Made by a program: the position numbers and the translations under genes
In this document: positions 1-6,747 of the stretch, piece by piece
How positions within the stretch are numbered: the first letter of the stretch is position 1
Layout of the letters: every line of letters begins with the position of its first letter
The notes under the pieces: generated by a model
What the model saw: the letters and a program-made list of their open reading frames with translations, nothing else
What the model was told of the DNA's origin: nothing
Database searches by the model: none
Source of the DNA: Nitrospirota bacterium
Lineage (GTDB): Bacteria; Nitrospinota; Nitrospinia; Nitrospinales; VA-1
Direction of reading: 5' to 3'
Assembly (NCBI GenBank): GCA_003235465.1
Contig: QJWD01000093.1
Location: forward strand, 1 to 7,956
Length of the DNA stretch: 7,956 nucleotides

Positions 1-674
1 ACTTCTTCAACAAGAAGATCGCCGGCAAGAGCGTCGATTTCGATATCACCCTGAAGGGCCTGCAGGAGCGAGTGCCCCCCGCCCTCGACGACGCCTTCGC
101 CAAATCCATCGACGACGGCAAGAAGTACGAGAGCGTGAGCGACATGCGCGCCAAAATCCGCTCTGAAATCGAGGATTACGAAAAAGAACAGGCGGCGAAA
201 GCGGCGGGCAAGGAGCTGACGGAAAAGCTGGTGGACCAGAACCCGATCCACATCCCCGAGGGCCTGGTGAAAGAGCAGGTCCGCTTCATGGTCGACGAGG
301 CGAGGAAAAAGGCCGGCCACGATCACGACCACGATCACGACCACGATCACGATCATGAGGTGTCCGCCGCCGACGAGGAAACCCACCGGCCCAAGGCGGT
401 GCGCCTCCTGCAGCAGGAGCTGGTGATCGACAAACTGGCCACCGAACTGGATATCGAAATCACCCCGGCGGATTTCGACGCCGAGGTTTCCCGCATCGTT
501 CAAATGGTGGGTGGCGGCGACCCCGCCCAACTGAAGAAGGAATGGGCGAAATCCGGCGCCCTCGACCGCCTGCACCAGAAAATGAAGCGCGAAAGGACCC
601 TGGAGAGGGTGATGCGGGAGGTCAAAACCCGGGAAGAAATGGTTGACAGAAAAGAGAATATTGCTGATAATTGA
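1..674 (+). CDS. tig: Trigger factor, C-terminal part (5' end outside window)
   Basis: Ribosome-associated chaperone and peptidyl-prolyl isomerase that binds nascent chains at the exit tunnel in the cytoplasm. The reading frame is open from base 3 and ends at TGA 672-674, giving 223 residues. The visible part begins at the end of the FKBP-like PPIase domain (GKSVDFDITLKGLQERV, then the family-typical PPALDDAFAK) and continues through the helical C-terminal chaperone domain (IPEGLVKEQVRFMVDEA, then RLLQQELVIDKLATELDIEIT). Roughly half of a usual ~430-residue protein is missing to the left, so the ribosome-binding domain is not seen. The GTG at 72 is an internal valine, not a start. An unusual HDHDHDHDHDHDHE tract (bases 318-359) sits between two arm helices, where relatives have an ordinary polar loop. 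tig followed by clpP-clpX-lon is a classic gene order, which supports the assignment. The last codons also contain a promoter for clpP. Confidence 0.96.
   Translation, partial: FFNKKIAGKSVDFDITLKGLQERVPPALDDAFAKSIDDGKKYESVSDMRAKIRSEIEDYEKEQAAKAAGKELTEKLVDQNPIHIPEGLVKEQVRFMVDEARKKAGHDHDHDHDHDHDHEVSAADEETHRPKAVRLLQQELVIDKLATELDIEITPADFDAEVSRIVQMVGGGDPAQLKKEWAKSGALDRLHQKMKRERTLERVMREVKTREEMVDRKENIADN
318..356 (+). repeat. In-frame His-Asp codon repeat within tig
   Basis: Thirteen codons alternate His and Asp (seven His, six Asp). At DNA level the unit is the 12-mer CACGATCACGAC, present about three times with the last copy diverging (GAT, CAT). The underlying period is 6 bp, so gain or loss of units keeps the reading frame. 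The encoded tract resembles metal-binding His-rich segments such as the SlyD tail or HypB. That function is inference only. Confidence 0.9.
643..671 (+). promoter_or_regulatory. Predicted sigma70-type promoter P1 for clpP-clpX-lon
   Basis: A perfect -35 box TTGACA (643-648) is followed after exactly 17 bp by GATAAT (666-671), which matches the -10 consensus at five of six positions. Both boxes lie in the final codons of tig (Val-Asp-Arg ... Asp-Asn). Transcription would start near 678-680 and give a leader of about 120 nt before clpP. I saw no sigma32-like or CIRCE heat-shock element in the gap, so this reads as a constitutive housekeeping promoter. Confidence 0.7.
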
Positions 675-698
675 GAATAGTCGGCGTGTTGGTATATC
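671..698 (+). promoter_or_regulatory. Possible second, extended -10 promoter P2
   Basis: TTGAGA (671-676, five of six to -35 consensus) is separated by 16 bp from TATATC (693-698). The latter is preceded by TGG (690-692), which gives an extended -10 arrangement. It overlaps the end of P1 by one base and lies in an AT-rich patch that contrasts with the GC-rich surroundings. It is weaker than P1 and could be chance in AT-rich DNA. Confidence 0.35.
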
Positions 699-761
699 TA
701 TTTATAAATAAATGGGTTAACCGGCCATCGCCGCTTCCTGCCGGTTCTTCCCCGCGCGGGG
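699..761 (+). other. tig-clpP intergenic inverted repeats
   Basis: Three self-complementary elements lie in the clpP leader. TATTTATAAATA (699-710) is a perfect palindrome. AACCGGC (719-725) pairs with GCCGGTT (740-746) across a 14-nt loop. CCCCGCGCGGGG (750-761) is a perfect 12-bp palindrome. None is followed by a run of T, so a rho-independent terminator for tig is not clear. They may be leader structure, operator sites or remnants. Confidence 0.35.
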
Positions 762-798
762 TTGATCTCATCCATTTCCCCTTCAAAAAGAGAGACGC

Positions 799-1434
799 AT
801 GAAAGAAATCACAAATCAGCTGGTCCCCATCGTGGTGGAGCAAACCAGCCGTGGCGAGCGTTCCTACGACATTTATTCCCGGCTGCTCAAGGATCGGATC
901 ATCTTCCTCGGCACCGCCATCGACGACCACGTCGCCAACCTGGCCATCGCCCAGCTCCTGTTTCTTGAATCCGACGAGCCGGAGCAGGACATTTACCTGT
1001 ACATCAACAGCCCCGGCGGGCACGTGAGCGCCGGCCTCGGCATTTATGACACGATGCAATACATCAAGCCCGACGTGCAGACCATCTGCATGGGCCAGGC
1101 GGCAAGCATGGGCGCGCTCCTGCTCGCGGCCGGGGCCAAGGGCAAGCGTTTCGCGCTGCCCCACTCGCGCATCATGATCCACCAGCCGAGCGGCGGCTTT
1201 CAGGGCCAGCACTCCGATATCGAGATCCAGGCGAAGGAGATCGCCAAGGTGCGCGACGTCCTGGACGGCATCCTCGCCAGCCACACCGGCCAGAAGAAGG
1301 AAGCGGTGAACAAGGACACCGAGCGCGACCACTTCATGACCGGCGAAGAGGCGAAGGCTTACGGGTTGATCGACAACGTCATCATCCACCGCGAGGAAAC
1401 CGCGAAGATAGCCAAGAAAAAGGAAGACAAGTGA
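799..1434 (+). CDS. clpP: ATP-dependent Clp protease proteolytic subunit ClpP
   Basis: Serine peptidase that forms the double-heptamer barrel of ClpXP (or ClpAP) in the cytoplasm and cuts unfolded polypeptides fed in by the AAA+ partner. The protein has 211 residues, close to the usual ~200. The catalytic triad is readable: Ser103 in MGQAASMGA, His128 in IMIHQPSGG and Asp177 in TERDHFM. All three are offset by eight from E. coli Ser111/His136/Asp185. The mature N-terminus should be near residue 8 ([14 protein letters not shown]), which implies a very short propeptide of about seven residues. The oligomerisation and substrate groove segment [11 protein letters not shown] (residues 69-79) is intact. 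The ATG at 799 is chosen because it gives the conserved N-terminus. The upstream AAGAGAGA is only a moderate ribosome binding site. It is followed by clpX after 37 nt, as in most bacteria. Confidence 0.98.
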   Translation: MKEITNQLVPIVVEQTSRGERSYDIYSRLLKDRIIFLGTAIDDHVANLAIAQLLFLESDEPEQDIYLYINSPGGHVSAGLGIYDTMQYIKPDVQTICMGQAASMGALLLAAGAKGKRFALPHSRIMIHQPSGGFQGQHSDIEIQAKEIAKVRDVLDGILASHTGQKKEAVNKDTERDHFMTGEEAKAYGLIDNVIIHREETAKIAKKKEDK

Positions 1435-1437
1435 TCG

Positions 1438-1457
1438 GCGGGCGAGTCCCGCTTTCC
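1438..1457 (+). other. Small hairpin between clpP and clpX
   Basis: GCGGG (1438-1442) pairs with CCCGC (1448-1452) around a CGAGT loop, followed by TTTCCCCTT. The 5-bp all-GC stem with a short pyrimidine tract just before the clpX ribosome binding site could act as a weak attenuator or an mRNA 3'-end stabiliser. It is too short and the T-tract too poor to call a terminator. Confidence 0.3.
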
Positions 1458-1471
1458 CCTTAGGAGAAACC

Positions 1472-2719
1472 ATGGCCAAGAAAAATTCCGCCACAGGCAA
1501 TTACCGATGCTCCTTCTGCGGCAAGAGCCAGGAGGAGGTCAAGAAGCTGATCGCGGGCCCCACCGTGTACATCTGCGACGAGTGCATCGAGCTTTGCAAC
1601 GAGATCATGGTGGAGGAATGGGCGCAGGAAAAAAGCGAGGACTTCAAGCACCTCCTGAAGCCCAAGGACATCTACAATCACCTCGATCAGTACATCGTCG
1701 ATCAGGAGTTGTGCAAGCGCATCCTGTCTGTGGCGGTGCACAATCATTTCAAGCGCGTCGACTCGAGTGTCGACATGGGCGACGTGGAACTGCAGAAAAG
1801 CAACGTGCTGCTCGTCGGCCCGACGGGGTCGGGCAAGACCCTGATGGCGCAGACCCTGGCGCGCGTGCTGGACGTGCCCTTCACCATCGTCGACGCGACG
1901 ACGCTGACCGAGGCCGGTTACGTCGGCGAGGACGTCGAGAACATCATCCTCAAGCTGTTGCAGGCCGCCGATTACGATGTGGAAAAGGCCGAGCGCGGCA
2001 TCATCTACATCGACGAGGTGGACAAGATCTCGCGCAAGTCCGAGAACCCCTCCATCACCCGCGACGTGTCGGGCGAGGGGGTGCAGCAGGCTCTGCTCAA
2101 GATCATCGAGGGAACGACGGCAAGCGTCCCCCCGCAGGGTGGCCGCAAGCACCCGCACCAGGAATTTTTGCAGGTGGACACGACCAACATCCTGTTCATC
2201 TGCGGCGGCGCGTTCGTCGGGCTCGGCGGCATCATCAGGAACCGCATCGGCAAGAAGTCGATGGGCTTCGGCCAGGAGGTGGTATCCAAAAGGGACATCG
2301 ACGAGGAATCCATCCTCGAACAGGTGCAGCCCGAGGACCTGCTCAAATACGGCCTGATACCCGAATTCGTCGGCCGCTTTTCGGTGGTCGCTCCCCTCAA
2401 GGAGCTGAACGTCGAAGCGCTGATGACGGTGCTCACCGAGCCGAAGAACGCCCTCGTGAAACAGTACAAGAAGCTTTTCGAGTTCGAGAACGTGAAGCTC
2501 AAGTTCACCGACGGCGCCATCCGCGCGGTGGCCGAGAAGGCCATCAAGCGCAAGACGGGCGCGCGCGGGCTTCGGGCGGTTCTCGAGGAAACCATGCTCG
2601 ACATCATGTTCGACCTGCCCTCGCATGAAAACGTCGAGGAAGTGGTGATCTCGGAAGACGTGGTTCTCAACAACGAGAGCCCGCTGCTCGTATACAAAAC
2701 ACAGAAACAGGCGAGTTGA
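1472..2719 (+). CDS. clpX: ATP-dependent Clp protease ATP-binding subunit ClpX
   Basis: Hexameric AAA+ unfoldase that recognises degradation tags, unfolds substrates and threads them into ClpP. It has 415 residues, normal for the family. The N-terminal C4 zinc-binding domain has Cys13, Cys16, Cys35 and Cys38 (CSFC and CDEC). Walker A is GPTGSGKT at 116-123, the pore loop GYVG is at 149-152, and Walker B with catalytic Glu is IIYIDE ending at Glu182. The RKH pore loop ([10 protein letters not shown]) and the sensor 2 motif GARGLRA are present. The ClpP-docking loop reads MGFG at 264-267 where E. coli has IGF. The start is supported by an excellent ribosome binding site, AGGAG at 1462-1466, five bases before the ATG. 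It lies 37 nt after clpP, and its stop codon abuts the lon start. Confidence 0.98.
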   Translation: MAKKNSATGNYRCSFCGKSQEEVKKLIAGPTVYICDECIELCNEIMVEEWAQEKSEDFKHLLKPKDIYNHLDQYIVDQELCKRILSVAVHNHFKRVDSSVDMGDVELQKSNVLLVGPTGSGKTLMAQTLARVLDVPFTIVDATTLTEAGYVGEDVENIILKLLQAADYDVEKAERGIIYIDEVDKISRKSENPSITRDVSGEGVQQALLKIIEGTTASVPPQGGRKHPHQEFLQVDTTNILFICGGAFVGLGGIIRNRIGKKSMGFGQEVVSKRDIDEESILEQVQPEDLLKYGLIPEFVGRFSVVAPLKELNVEALMTVLTEPKNALVKQYKKLFEFENVKLKFTDGAIRAVAEKAIKRKTGARGLRAVLEETMLDIMFDLPSHENVEEVVISEDVVLNNESPLLVYKTQKQAS

Positions 2720-5131
2720 ATGAGCACTGATCGATTGACGCTGCCGCTACTCCCGCTCAGGGACATCGTGGTGTTTCCGTTCATGGTGTTGCCGCTGTTC
2801 GTCGGCCGCGACCGTTCCGTCCGCGCGCTGGAGAAATCCATGGCCGAGCAGAAGAACATCTTCCTCTCGGCGCAGCGCAACCCAAACAACAACGACCCCT
2901 CGCCGGGCGAGATCTACGAAACCGGCACCCTCGCCAACATCCTGCAGATCCTGAAGCTGACCGACGGCACGATGAAAGTCCTCGTCGAGGGCATCCAGCG
3001 CGGCCGCATCCACGCGTTTACGGAAAATCCGGATTATTACGAAGTCGAAGTGGTCAAGATTCAGGAGAACGAGCAAGTCACCCCCGACATCAAGGCGCTG
3101 ATGCGCAGCGTCGGCAACGTGTTCGAGCAATACATCAAGCTCAACCAGAAAATCCCGCTCGAGGCCGTGTCCGCCACCGCCAACATCACCGAGCCGCACC
3201 GCTACGCCGACACCATCGCCGCCTACATGGTGTTCCACACCGCCGACAAGCAGGACCTGCTCGAGACCTACAACCCGGCTGACAGGATGAACAAGCTGCT
3301 TTCCATCCTCAAGTCCGAACTCGAGGTCCTGAAGATCGAAAAGCGCGTTCACGGCCGCGTGCGCAAGCAGATGGAGCGCAGCCAGAAGGAGTTCTACCTG
3401 AACGAGCAGATCAAGGCGATTCAGAAGGAGCTGGGCAAGCGCGACGAATTCAAGACCGATATCGACGACCTGGCGCAGAAGATCAAGAAAGCCAAGATGC
3501 CGAAGGATGTCAACGAAAAGGCCGTCAAGGAGCTCAAGCGCCTGGAGCTCATGCAGCCGATGTCCGCCGAGGCCACCGTGTCGAGGACCTACATCGAGTG
3601 GCTGGTCGACCTGCCGTGGAAAAAGGAAGCCCGCGCCGACAAGATTAAGCTCGACGAGGCGCAGAAGATCCTCGATGCCGACCATTACGGTTTGGAGAAG
3701 GTCAAGGAGCGCATCGTCGAACACCTGGCCGTTCTCAAGCTGGTCAAGAAAATCAAGGGCCCCATCCTCTGCCTGGTCGGCCCGCCCGGCGTCGGCAAGA
3801 CCTCGCTCGGCAAATCCATCGCCAAGGCGACGGGGCGCAGTTTCGTGCGCGTGTCCTTAGGCGGCGTGCGCGACGAAGCCGAGATTCGCGGCCACCGGAG
3901 AACCTACATCGGCGCGCTGCCCGGAAAAATCATCCAGGGCATGAAGAAGGCCGGCGTGAACAACCCGGTGTTCATGCTCGACGAGATCGACAAGATGAAC
4001 AGCGACTTCCGCGGCGACCCCTCGTCGGCGCTTCTGGAAGTGCTCGACCCGGAGCAAAACGCCAACTTCAACGACCATTACCTGGAAATCGACTACGACC
4101 TGTCGAACGTGCTGTTCATCTGCACCGCCAACGTGCTGCACACCATCCCTCAGCCCCTGCTCGACCGCATGGAAGTGCTGCGCCTGCCGGGTTACACTGA
4201 ACAGGAAAAGCTCGGCATCGCCGAAAATTTTCTCATCCCCAAAAAGACCGAGGAACACGGGCTGAAGAAAAAGAACATCGAATTCACCCCCGAGGCGATC
4301 GAGAAGATCATTCAGGACTACACCCGCGAATCGGGCGTGCGCAATCTGGAACGGGAGATCGCCAACATCTGCCGCAAGGTGGTGAAACAGGTTGTGGAGG
4401 AGGGGAACAAGTTTTCAAAGAAGGTGGTGCCCGAGGCGCTGAACGACCTGCTCGGCGTGATCAAGTTTCAGCGCCAGGAAAAGACCGGCCCGCTCGATGT
4501 GGGCGTCGCCACCGGCATGGCGTGGACGGAGTTCGGCGGCGAGCTGTTGTCCATCGAAGTGACGGCGATTCCGGGCCGCGGCAAGCTGGTGCCCACCGGC
4601 AAGCTGGGCGAGGTGATGAAGGAATCCGCGCAGGCGGCGATGAGCTACGTGCGCTCCCGCGCAAGCAGCCTGGGCCTCGCTGAAGATTTTTACCAGAACC
4701 TCGACATTCACATTCACATCCCCGAAGGCGCCGTGCCGAAAGACGGGCCGTCGGCGGGCGTGGCCATGGCGCTGGCGCTCATCTCGGCGCTCACCGGCAC
4801 GCGCGTGCGCCATGACATCACCCTCACCGGCGAACTGACGCTGACCGGCAAGGTGCTCGCCATCGGCGGCCTGAAGGAGAAGACCCTGGCGGCGCATCGG
4901 GCGAAGATCCGCCATATTATTCTGCCGAAGGACAACGAGAAGGACATCCCGGAAATTCCCGAGACCATCCGCAAGGATCTCGTCTTTCACCCGGTGTCGC
5001 ACGTCGACGAGGTGATCGCGATCGCGTTCGAGAAAGGGTTGAACGTGAAAAAGAAGAAGCCCGCCGGCAAGAAAACCAAGAAAGCCTCGCGCGCCGCGGG
5101 CAAGAGCGCGCCGAGCACCACCCTCAACTGA
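2720..5131 (+). CDS. lon: ATP-dependent Lon protease
   Basis: Cytoplasmic homohexameric AAA+ serine protease that removes misfolded and short-lived regulatory proteins. It has 803 residues against 784 in E. coli. The N-terminal substrate-binding LON domain begins at [20 protein letters not shown] long helical region follows (about 190-300, with [15 protein letters not shown]). Walker A is GPPGVGKT at 354-361 and Walker B is FMLDE with Asp421/Glu422. The protease domain has the Ser-Lys dyad: Ser678 in PKDGPSAG and Lys721 in GGLKEK, matching E. coli Ser679/Lys722. This identifies it as LonA. The last 28 residues (776-803) form a Lys-rich extension with no acidic residue. The ATG follows the clpX TGA with no gap and only a weak AGGCGAG upstream, so translation is probably coupled to clpX. 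It converges on a lipoprotein gene 36 bp downstream. Confidence 0.98.
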   Translation: MSTDRLTLPLLPLRDIVVFPFMVLPLFVGRDRSVRALEKSMAEQKNIFLSAQRNPNNNDPSPGEIYETGTLANILQILKLTDGTMKVLVEGIQRGRIHAFTENPDYYEVEVVKIQENEQVTPDIKALMRSVGNVFEQYIKLNQKIPLEAVSATANITEPHRYADTIAAYMVFHTADKQDLLETYNPADRMNKLLSILKSELEVLKIEKRVHGRVRKQMERSQKEFYLNEQIKAIQKELGKRDEFKTDIDDLAQKIKKAKMPKDVNEKAVKELKRLELMQPMSAEATVSRTYIEWLVDLPWKKEARADKIKLDEAQKILDADHYGLEKVKERIVEHLAVLKLVKKIKGPILCLVGPPGVGKTSLGKSIAKATGRSFVRVSLGGVRDEAEIRGHRRTYIGALPGKIIQGMKKAGVNNPVFMLDEIDKMNSDFRGDPSSALLEVLDPEQNANFNDHYLEIDYDLSNVLFICTANVLHTIPQPLLDRMEVLRLPGYTEQEKLGIAENFLIPKKTEEHGLKKKNIEFTPEAIEKIIQDYTRESGVRNLEREIANICRKVVKQVVEEGNKFSKKVVPEALNDLLGVIKFQRQEKTGPLDVGVATGMAWTEFGGELLSIEVTAIPGRGKLVPTGKLGEVMKESAQAAMSYVRSRASSLGLAEDFYQNLDIHIHIPEGAVPKDGPSAGVAMALALISALTGTRVRHDITLTGELTLTGKVLAIGGLKEKTLAAHRAKIRHIILPKDNEKDIPEIPETIRKDLVFHPVSHVDEVIAIAFEKGLNVKKKKPAGKKTKKASRAAGKSAPSTTLN

Positions 5132-5133
5132 CC

Positions 5134-5154
5134 GCCGGCTGATCCTCCGCCGGC
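5134..5154. terminator. Possible hairpin between convergent lon and lipoprotein genes
   Basis: GCCGGC (5134-5139) and GCCGGC (5149-5154) can pair around a 9-nt loop and lie just after the lon stop. Being symmetrical, the hairpin could serve transcripts from both sides. No T-run follows on either strand, so intrinsic termination is uncertain. Confidence 0.35.
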
Positions 5155-5167
5155 CCGCAGACGTTCC

Positions 5168-6013
5168 CTACATATCCGCGAGAAATTCGTTCGGCACCGC
5201 GTTGTCTTCCTTGAGCGCGAGGGCCATGTACTTTTCCGACGCCAGCATATCGTTGATCACGAAGAGCAGGGTGGCCGTGTCGGCCAAAAACGCCTCCTTG
5301 TTGGCCGCGTCCACCTCGGTTTTGGTGATTTCGTCGTAGTACTTGATCAACGCATCGCCCTTGGCGATCAGCGAGGCGATGGAGGTGTAGGAAAGATTGC
5401 GGTCGGCGTTTTCCTCGTAGTACTTCTGGTGGGCGAGCCACTTGTCCACATCCTCATCCGCCTCGCCCAGTTTCAGGAGTTCCTGCCTGAGTTCGTCGCG
5501 GCTTTTCGATTTCAGGCTGCGCGAAAGAACCGTGTCGAGGCCGGTTTTGGAAAGCCCCTTGGCGGAATCGCACAGGTGCTTGAAGGCGAACACCATCTTG
5601 TTGGTCTGGCTGTCGATCTGGACGCCCTGCGAAGAATAGGGCCTGACCTCGGGCGCGCGCTCGAAAGCGTGCCACGCGCCGCCCCGCCGCTGCACCGCCA
5701 TGCGGAGCGTGTCCATCGGCTTGATGCGCTTCTGGCAGGCGTCGGCGTCGGCGGGGGTTTCCTTGTCGTCGATGTCCGGCGCCGCCGCCAGGCGTTTCTT
5801 GAGTTCCTCGTTGACCGTGAACTCGGGCATCGTCTTATTTTCAGCCGCGAAAAAATCCTCCTTGGTTTTTTTCATGGTTTCGGTTCGCACCCAGGTGTGA
5901 TCTTTTTCCGGCAGCCGCGCCAGAGGCTCCTCGGCGGGTTGGCCCTGGCAGGCCGCCAAAACACCGGCGGCCACGGCGAGCGCCGCCCACCTCGTCCATC
6001 GAAAATTCATCAT
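5168..6013 (-). CDS. Predicted lipoprotein of unknown function
   Basis: I do not recognise this 281-residue protein. It begins with a lipoprotein signal peptide: a basic N-region (MMNFRWTRW), a hydrophobic Ala/Val/Leu core and the lipobox LAAC with Cys22 as the lipidated residue. Gln at +2 suggests sorting to the outer membrane. The mature protein is charged and appears mainly helical. It has two further cysteines, Cys93 (DADACQKRI) and Cys148 (FKHLCDSA), that could form a disulfide in the periplasm. A helix-rich C-terminal part (KYYEENADRNLSYTSIASL onward) has no motif I can assign. Start is one of two adjacent ATGs (6013 or 6010). No other start lies in frame before the upstream stop, and the ribosome binding site is poor (GGGG about 12 bases upstream). 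It is convergent with lon and divergent from the FlgO-like gene. The lipobox and the coherent protein composition make it a convincing gene. Confidence 0.8.
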   Translation of the reverse strand: MMNFRWTRWAALAVAAGVLAACQGQPAEEPLARLPEKDHTWVRTETMKKTKEDFFAAENKTMPEFTVNEELKKRLAAAPDIDDKETPADADACQKRIKPMDTLRMAVQRRGGAWHAFERAPEVRPYSSQGVQIDSQTNKMVFAFKHLCDSAKGLSKTGLDTVLSRSLKSKSRDELRQELLKLGEADEDVDKWLAHQKYYEENADRNLSYTSIASLIAKGDALIKYYDEITKTEVDAANKEAFLADTATLLFVINDMLASEKYMALALKEDNAVPNEFLADM

Positions 6014-6158
6014 CGTGCTGTTGCCCCATCGGATTAAAGGATTATGTATTATTTATACACTAAAAAATCGCGGCTTGCATGAAAAGCGGCTGATAGGGGG
6101 GCGGTGAGCCTCAAGAACCGGCATCGGCTGGACGATAGGATGAAAAAAGGAGGTGCCC
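6014..6158. promoter_or_regulatory. Divergent intergenic region with AT-rich core
   Basis: This gap separates two divergently transcribed lipoprotein genes and must hold promoters for both, unless one is transcribed from elsewhere. The segment 6032-6067 is strongly AT-rich and contains -10-like words on both strands. These are TATTAT at 6047-6052 on the plus strand, and TATAAA (complement of 6052-6057) and CATAAT (complement of 6041-6046) on the minus strand. None has a good -35 box at 16-18 bp, so exact promoters are not assigned. GCGGCT occurs twice, at 6070 and 6086. Confidence 0.4.
6147..6154 (+). promoter_or_regulatory. Perfect Shine-Dalgarno AAGGAGGT deciding a TTG start
   Basis: AAGGAGGT is fully complementary to the 16S rRNA 3' end. 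It lies five bases (6154-6158, counting from the end of AGGAGG) before TTG 6159. An in-frame GTG at 6153 overlaps the Shine-Dalgarno itself and so cannot be used with it. This favours the TTG as start. Confidence 0.75.
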
Positions 6159-6740
6159 TTGTTACGCCACGCTTTGCTGCTGATTATGATCCTGTCCCTC
6201 GCGGGCTGCCGCCTTCACCTTGAGCCCGGTGCCCTGTATTGGAACGAGCCGGCGAAAAAGGCCGACGACTCGCGCTACTACCTCGAGAAGGCGCGCGACC
6301 TCGCCCGGCAACTAGCGCGCAGCGCCGGCCCACGCAGCGTCAAAAAGGTGGTGGTGATGAATTTGGTGAACGACCAGGGCGAAGTCTCCTCGCTGGGAGA
6401 ATATTTTTCCGGCCGCGTGGTGGAGGCCTTCACCGAGGGTGGCGGCCTCAAGGTGGTGGAACGGGGGGAAATCGCGGGCGTGATGGCGCGCCTCAACCTC
6501 AAGCCCGCCGCCATCCACTCGCGCGAGGAGCTCGCCCGGCTGAAGTCGGCGCTCGCCGCCGAGGCGCTCATCACAGGCCGCATCACCGACCTCGGCACCG
6601 GCCTCGACGTGCGCCTGACCCTCACCGACATGAGCACGGGCGAGATGATCGGCGCGGCGAGCGAAAGCCTGAAACGCACCCGCTTCGCCCTCGAAATGCT
6701 CCGCCACCCCGCCGAGCCCCCCCTTAGGCAGGCGGGCTAG
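6159..6740 (+). CDS. Small lipoprotein with FlgO/CsgG-like domain
   Basis: About 193 residues from the TTG at 6159 (195 if the GTG at 6153 were used). The N-terminus is a short lipoprotein signal (LLRHALLLIMILSLAGC) with lipobox LAGC and Cys17 as the lipid anchor. Residues about 61-180 resemble the FlgO/CsgG-type fold. A strand KKVVVMNLVN is followed by a helix with LGEYFSGRVVEAF, then LKVVERGEIAGVMARL, an Ala-rich helix ending AEALITGRITDLG, and strands DVRLTLTDMSTGEMIGAAS. Proteins of this type sit in the outer membrane or periplasm and include the flagellar FlgO lipoprotein and curli-secretion CsgG relatives. No flagellar or curli gene is visible nearby, so a specific role is not assigned. 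Arg at +2 after the Cys does not signal inner-membrane retention. It is divergent from the other lipoprotein gene, and its TAG overlaps the stop codon of the cyclase on the other strand. Confidence 0.82.
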   Translation: MLRHALLLIMILSLAGCRLHLEPGALYWNEPAKKADDSRYYLEKARDLARQLARSAGPRSVKKVVVMNLVNDQGEVSSLGEYFSGRVVEAFTEGGGLKVVERGEIAGVMARLNLKPAAIHSREELARLKSALAAEALITGRITDLGTGLDVRLTLTDMSTGEMIGAASESLKRTRFALEMLRHPAEPPLRQAG

Positions 6741-6747
6741 CCCGCCT
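6730..6747. terminator. 18-bp palindrome over convergent stop codons
   Basis: AGGCGGGCTAGCCCGCCT is perfectly self-complementary and can fold as a 7-bp GC-rich stem with a CTAG loop. The CTAG contains both stop codons: TAG 6738-6740 for the plus-strand lipoprotein and CTA 6737-6739 (TAG on the minus strand) for the cyclase. Position and symmetry suggest a shared bidirectional terminator or mRNA end. Neither side has a T-tract, so termination would be non-canonical or the hairpin only protective. Confidence 0.5.

Noticed and set aside
72..74. GTG as the start of a separate 200-residue gene
   Set aside because: The frame is open upstream to the window edge and the upstream codons encode conserved trigger factor sequence, so this is an internal valine.
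679..798. Heat-shock (sigma32 or CIRCE) control element before clpP
   Set aside because: I looked for CTTGAA/CCCCAT-type spacing and the TTAGCACTC inverted repeat and found neither.
622..1500. 292-residue minus-strand open frame opposite clpP
   Set aside because: It lies antisense to a gene with an intact catalytic triad. Its composition (Val, Leu, His, Asp, Gly repeats) is what the complement of GC-rich coding sequence gives, and no motif or ribosome binding site supports it.
1460..2626. 388-residue minus-strand open frame opposite clpX
   Set aside because: A shadow of clpX caused by high third-position GC. The His/Leu/Asp/Val-rich protein resembles no family, while the plus strand has all ClpX motifs.
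2747..3724. 325-residue minus-strand open frame opposite lon
   Set aside because: A shadow of lon with low-complexity Leu/Val/Asp/Gly content and no recognisable domain.
5429..6037. 202-residue plus-strand open frame opposite the unknown lipoprotein
   Set aside because: The minus-strand frame has a proper signal peptide and lipobox. The plus-strand frame has biased composition and no signal.
6140..6142. ATG as start of the FlgO-like gene
   Set aside because: It is in a different frame from the lipoprotein and leads only to a short peptide that ends soon after.
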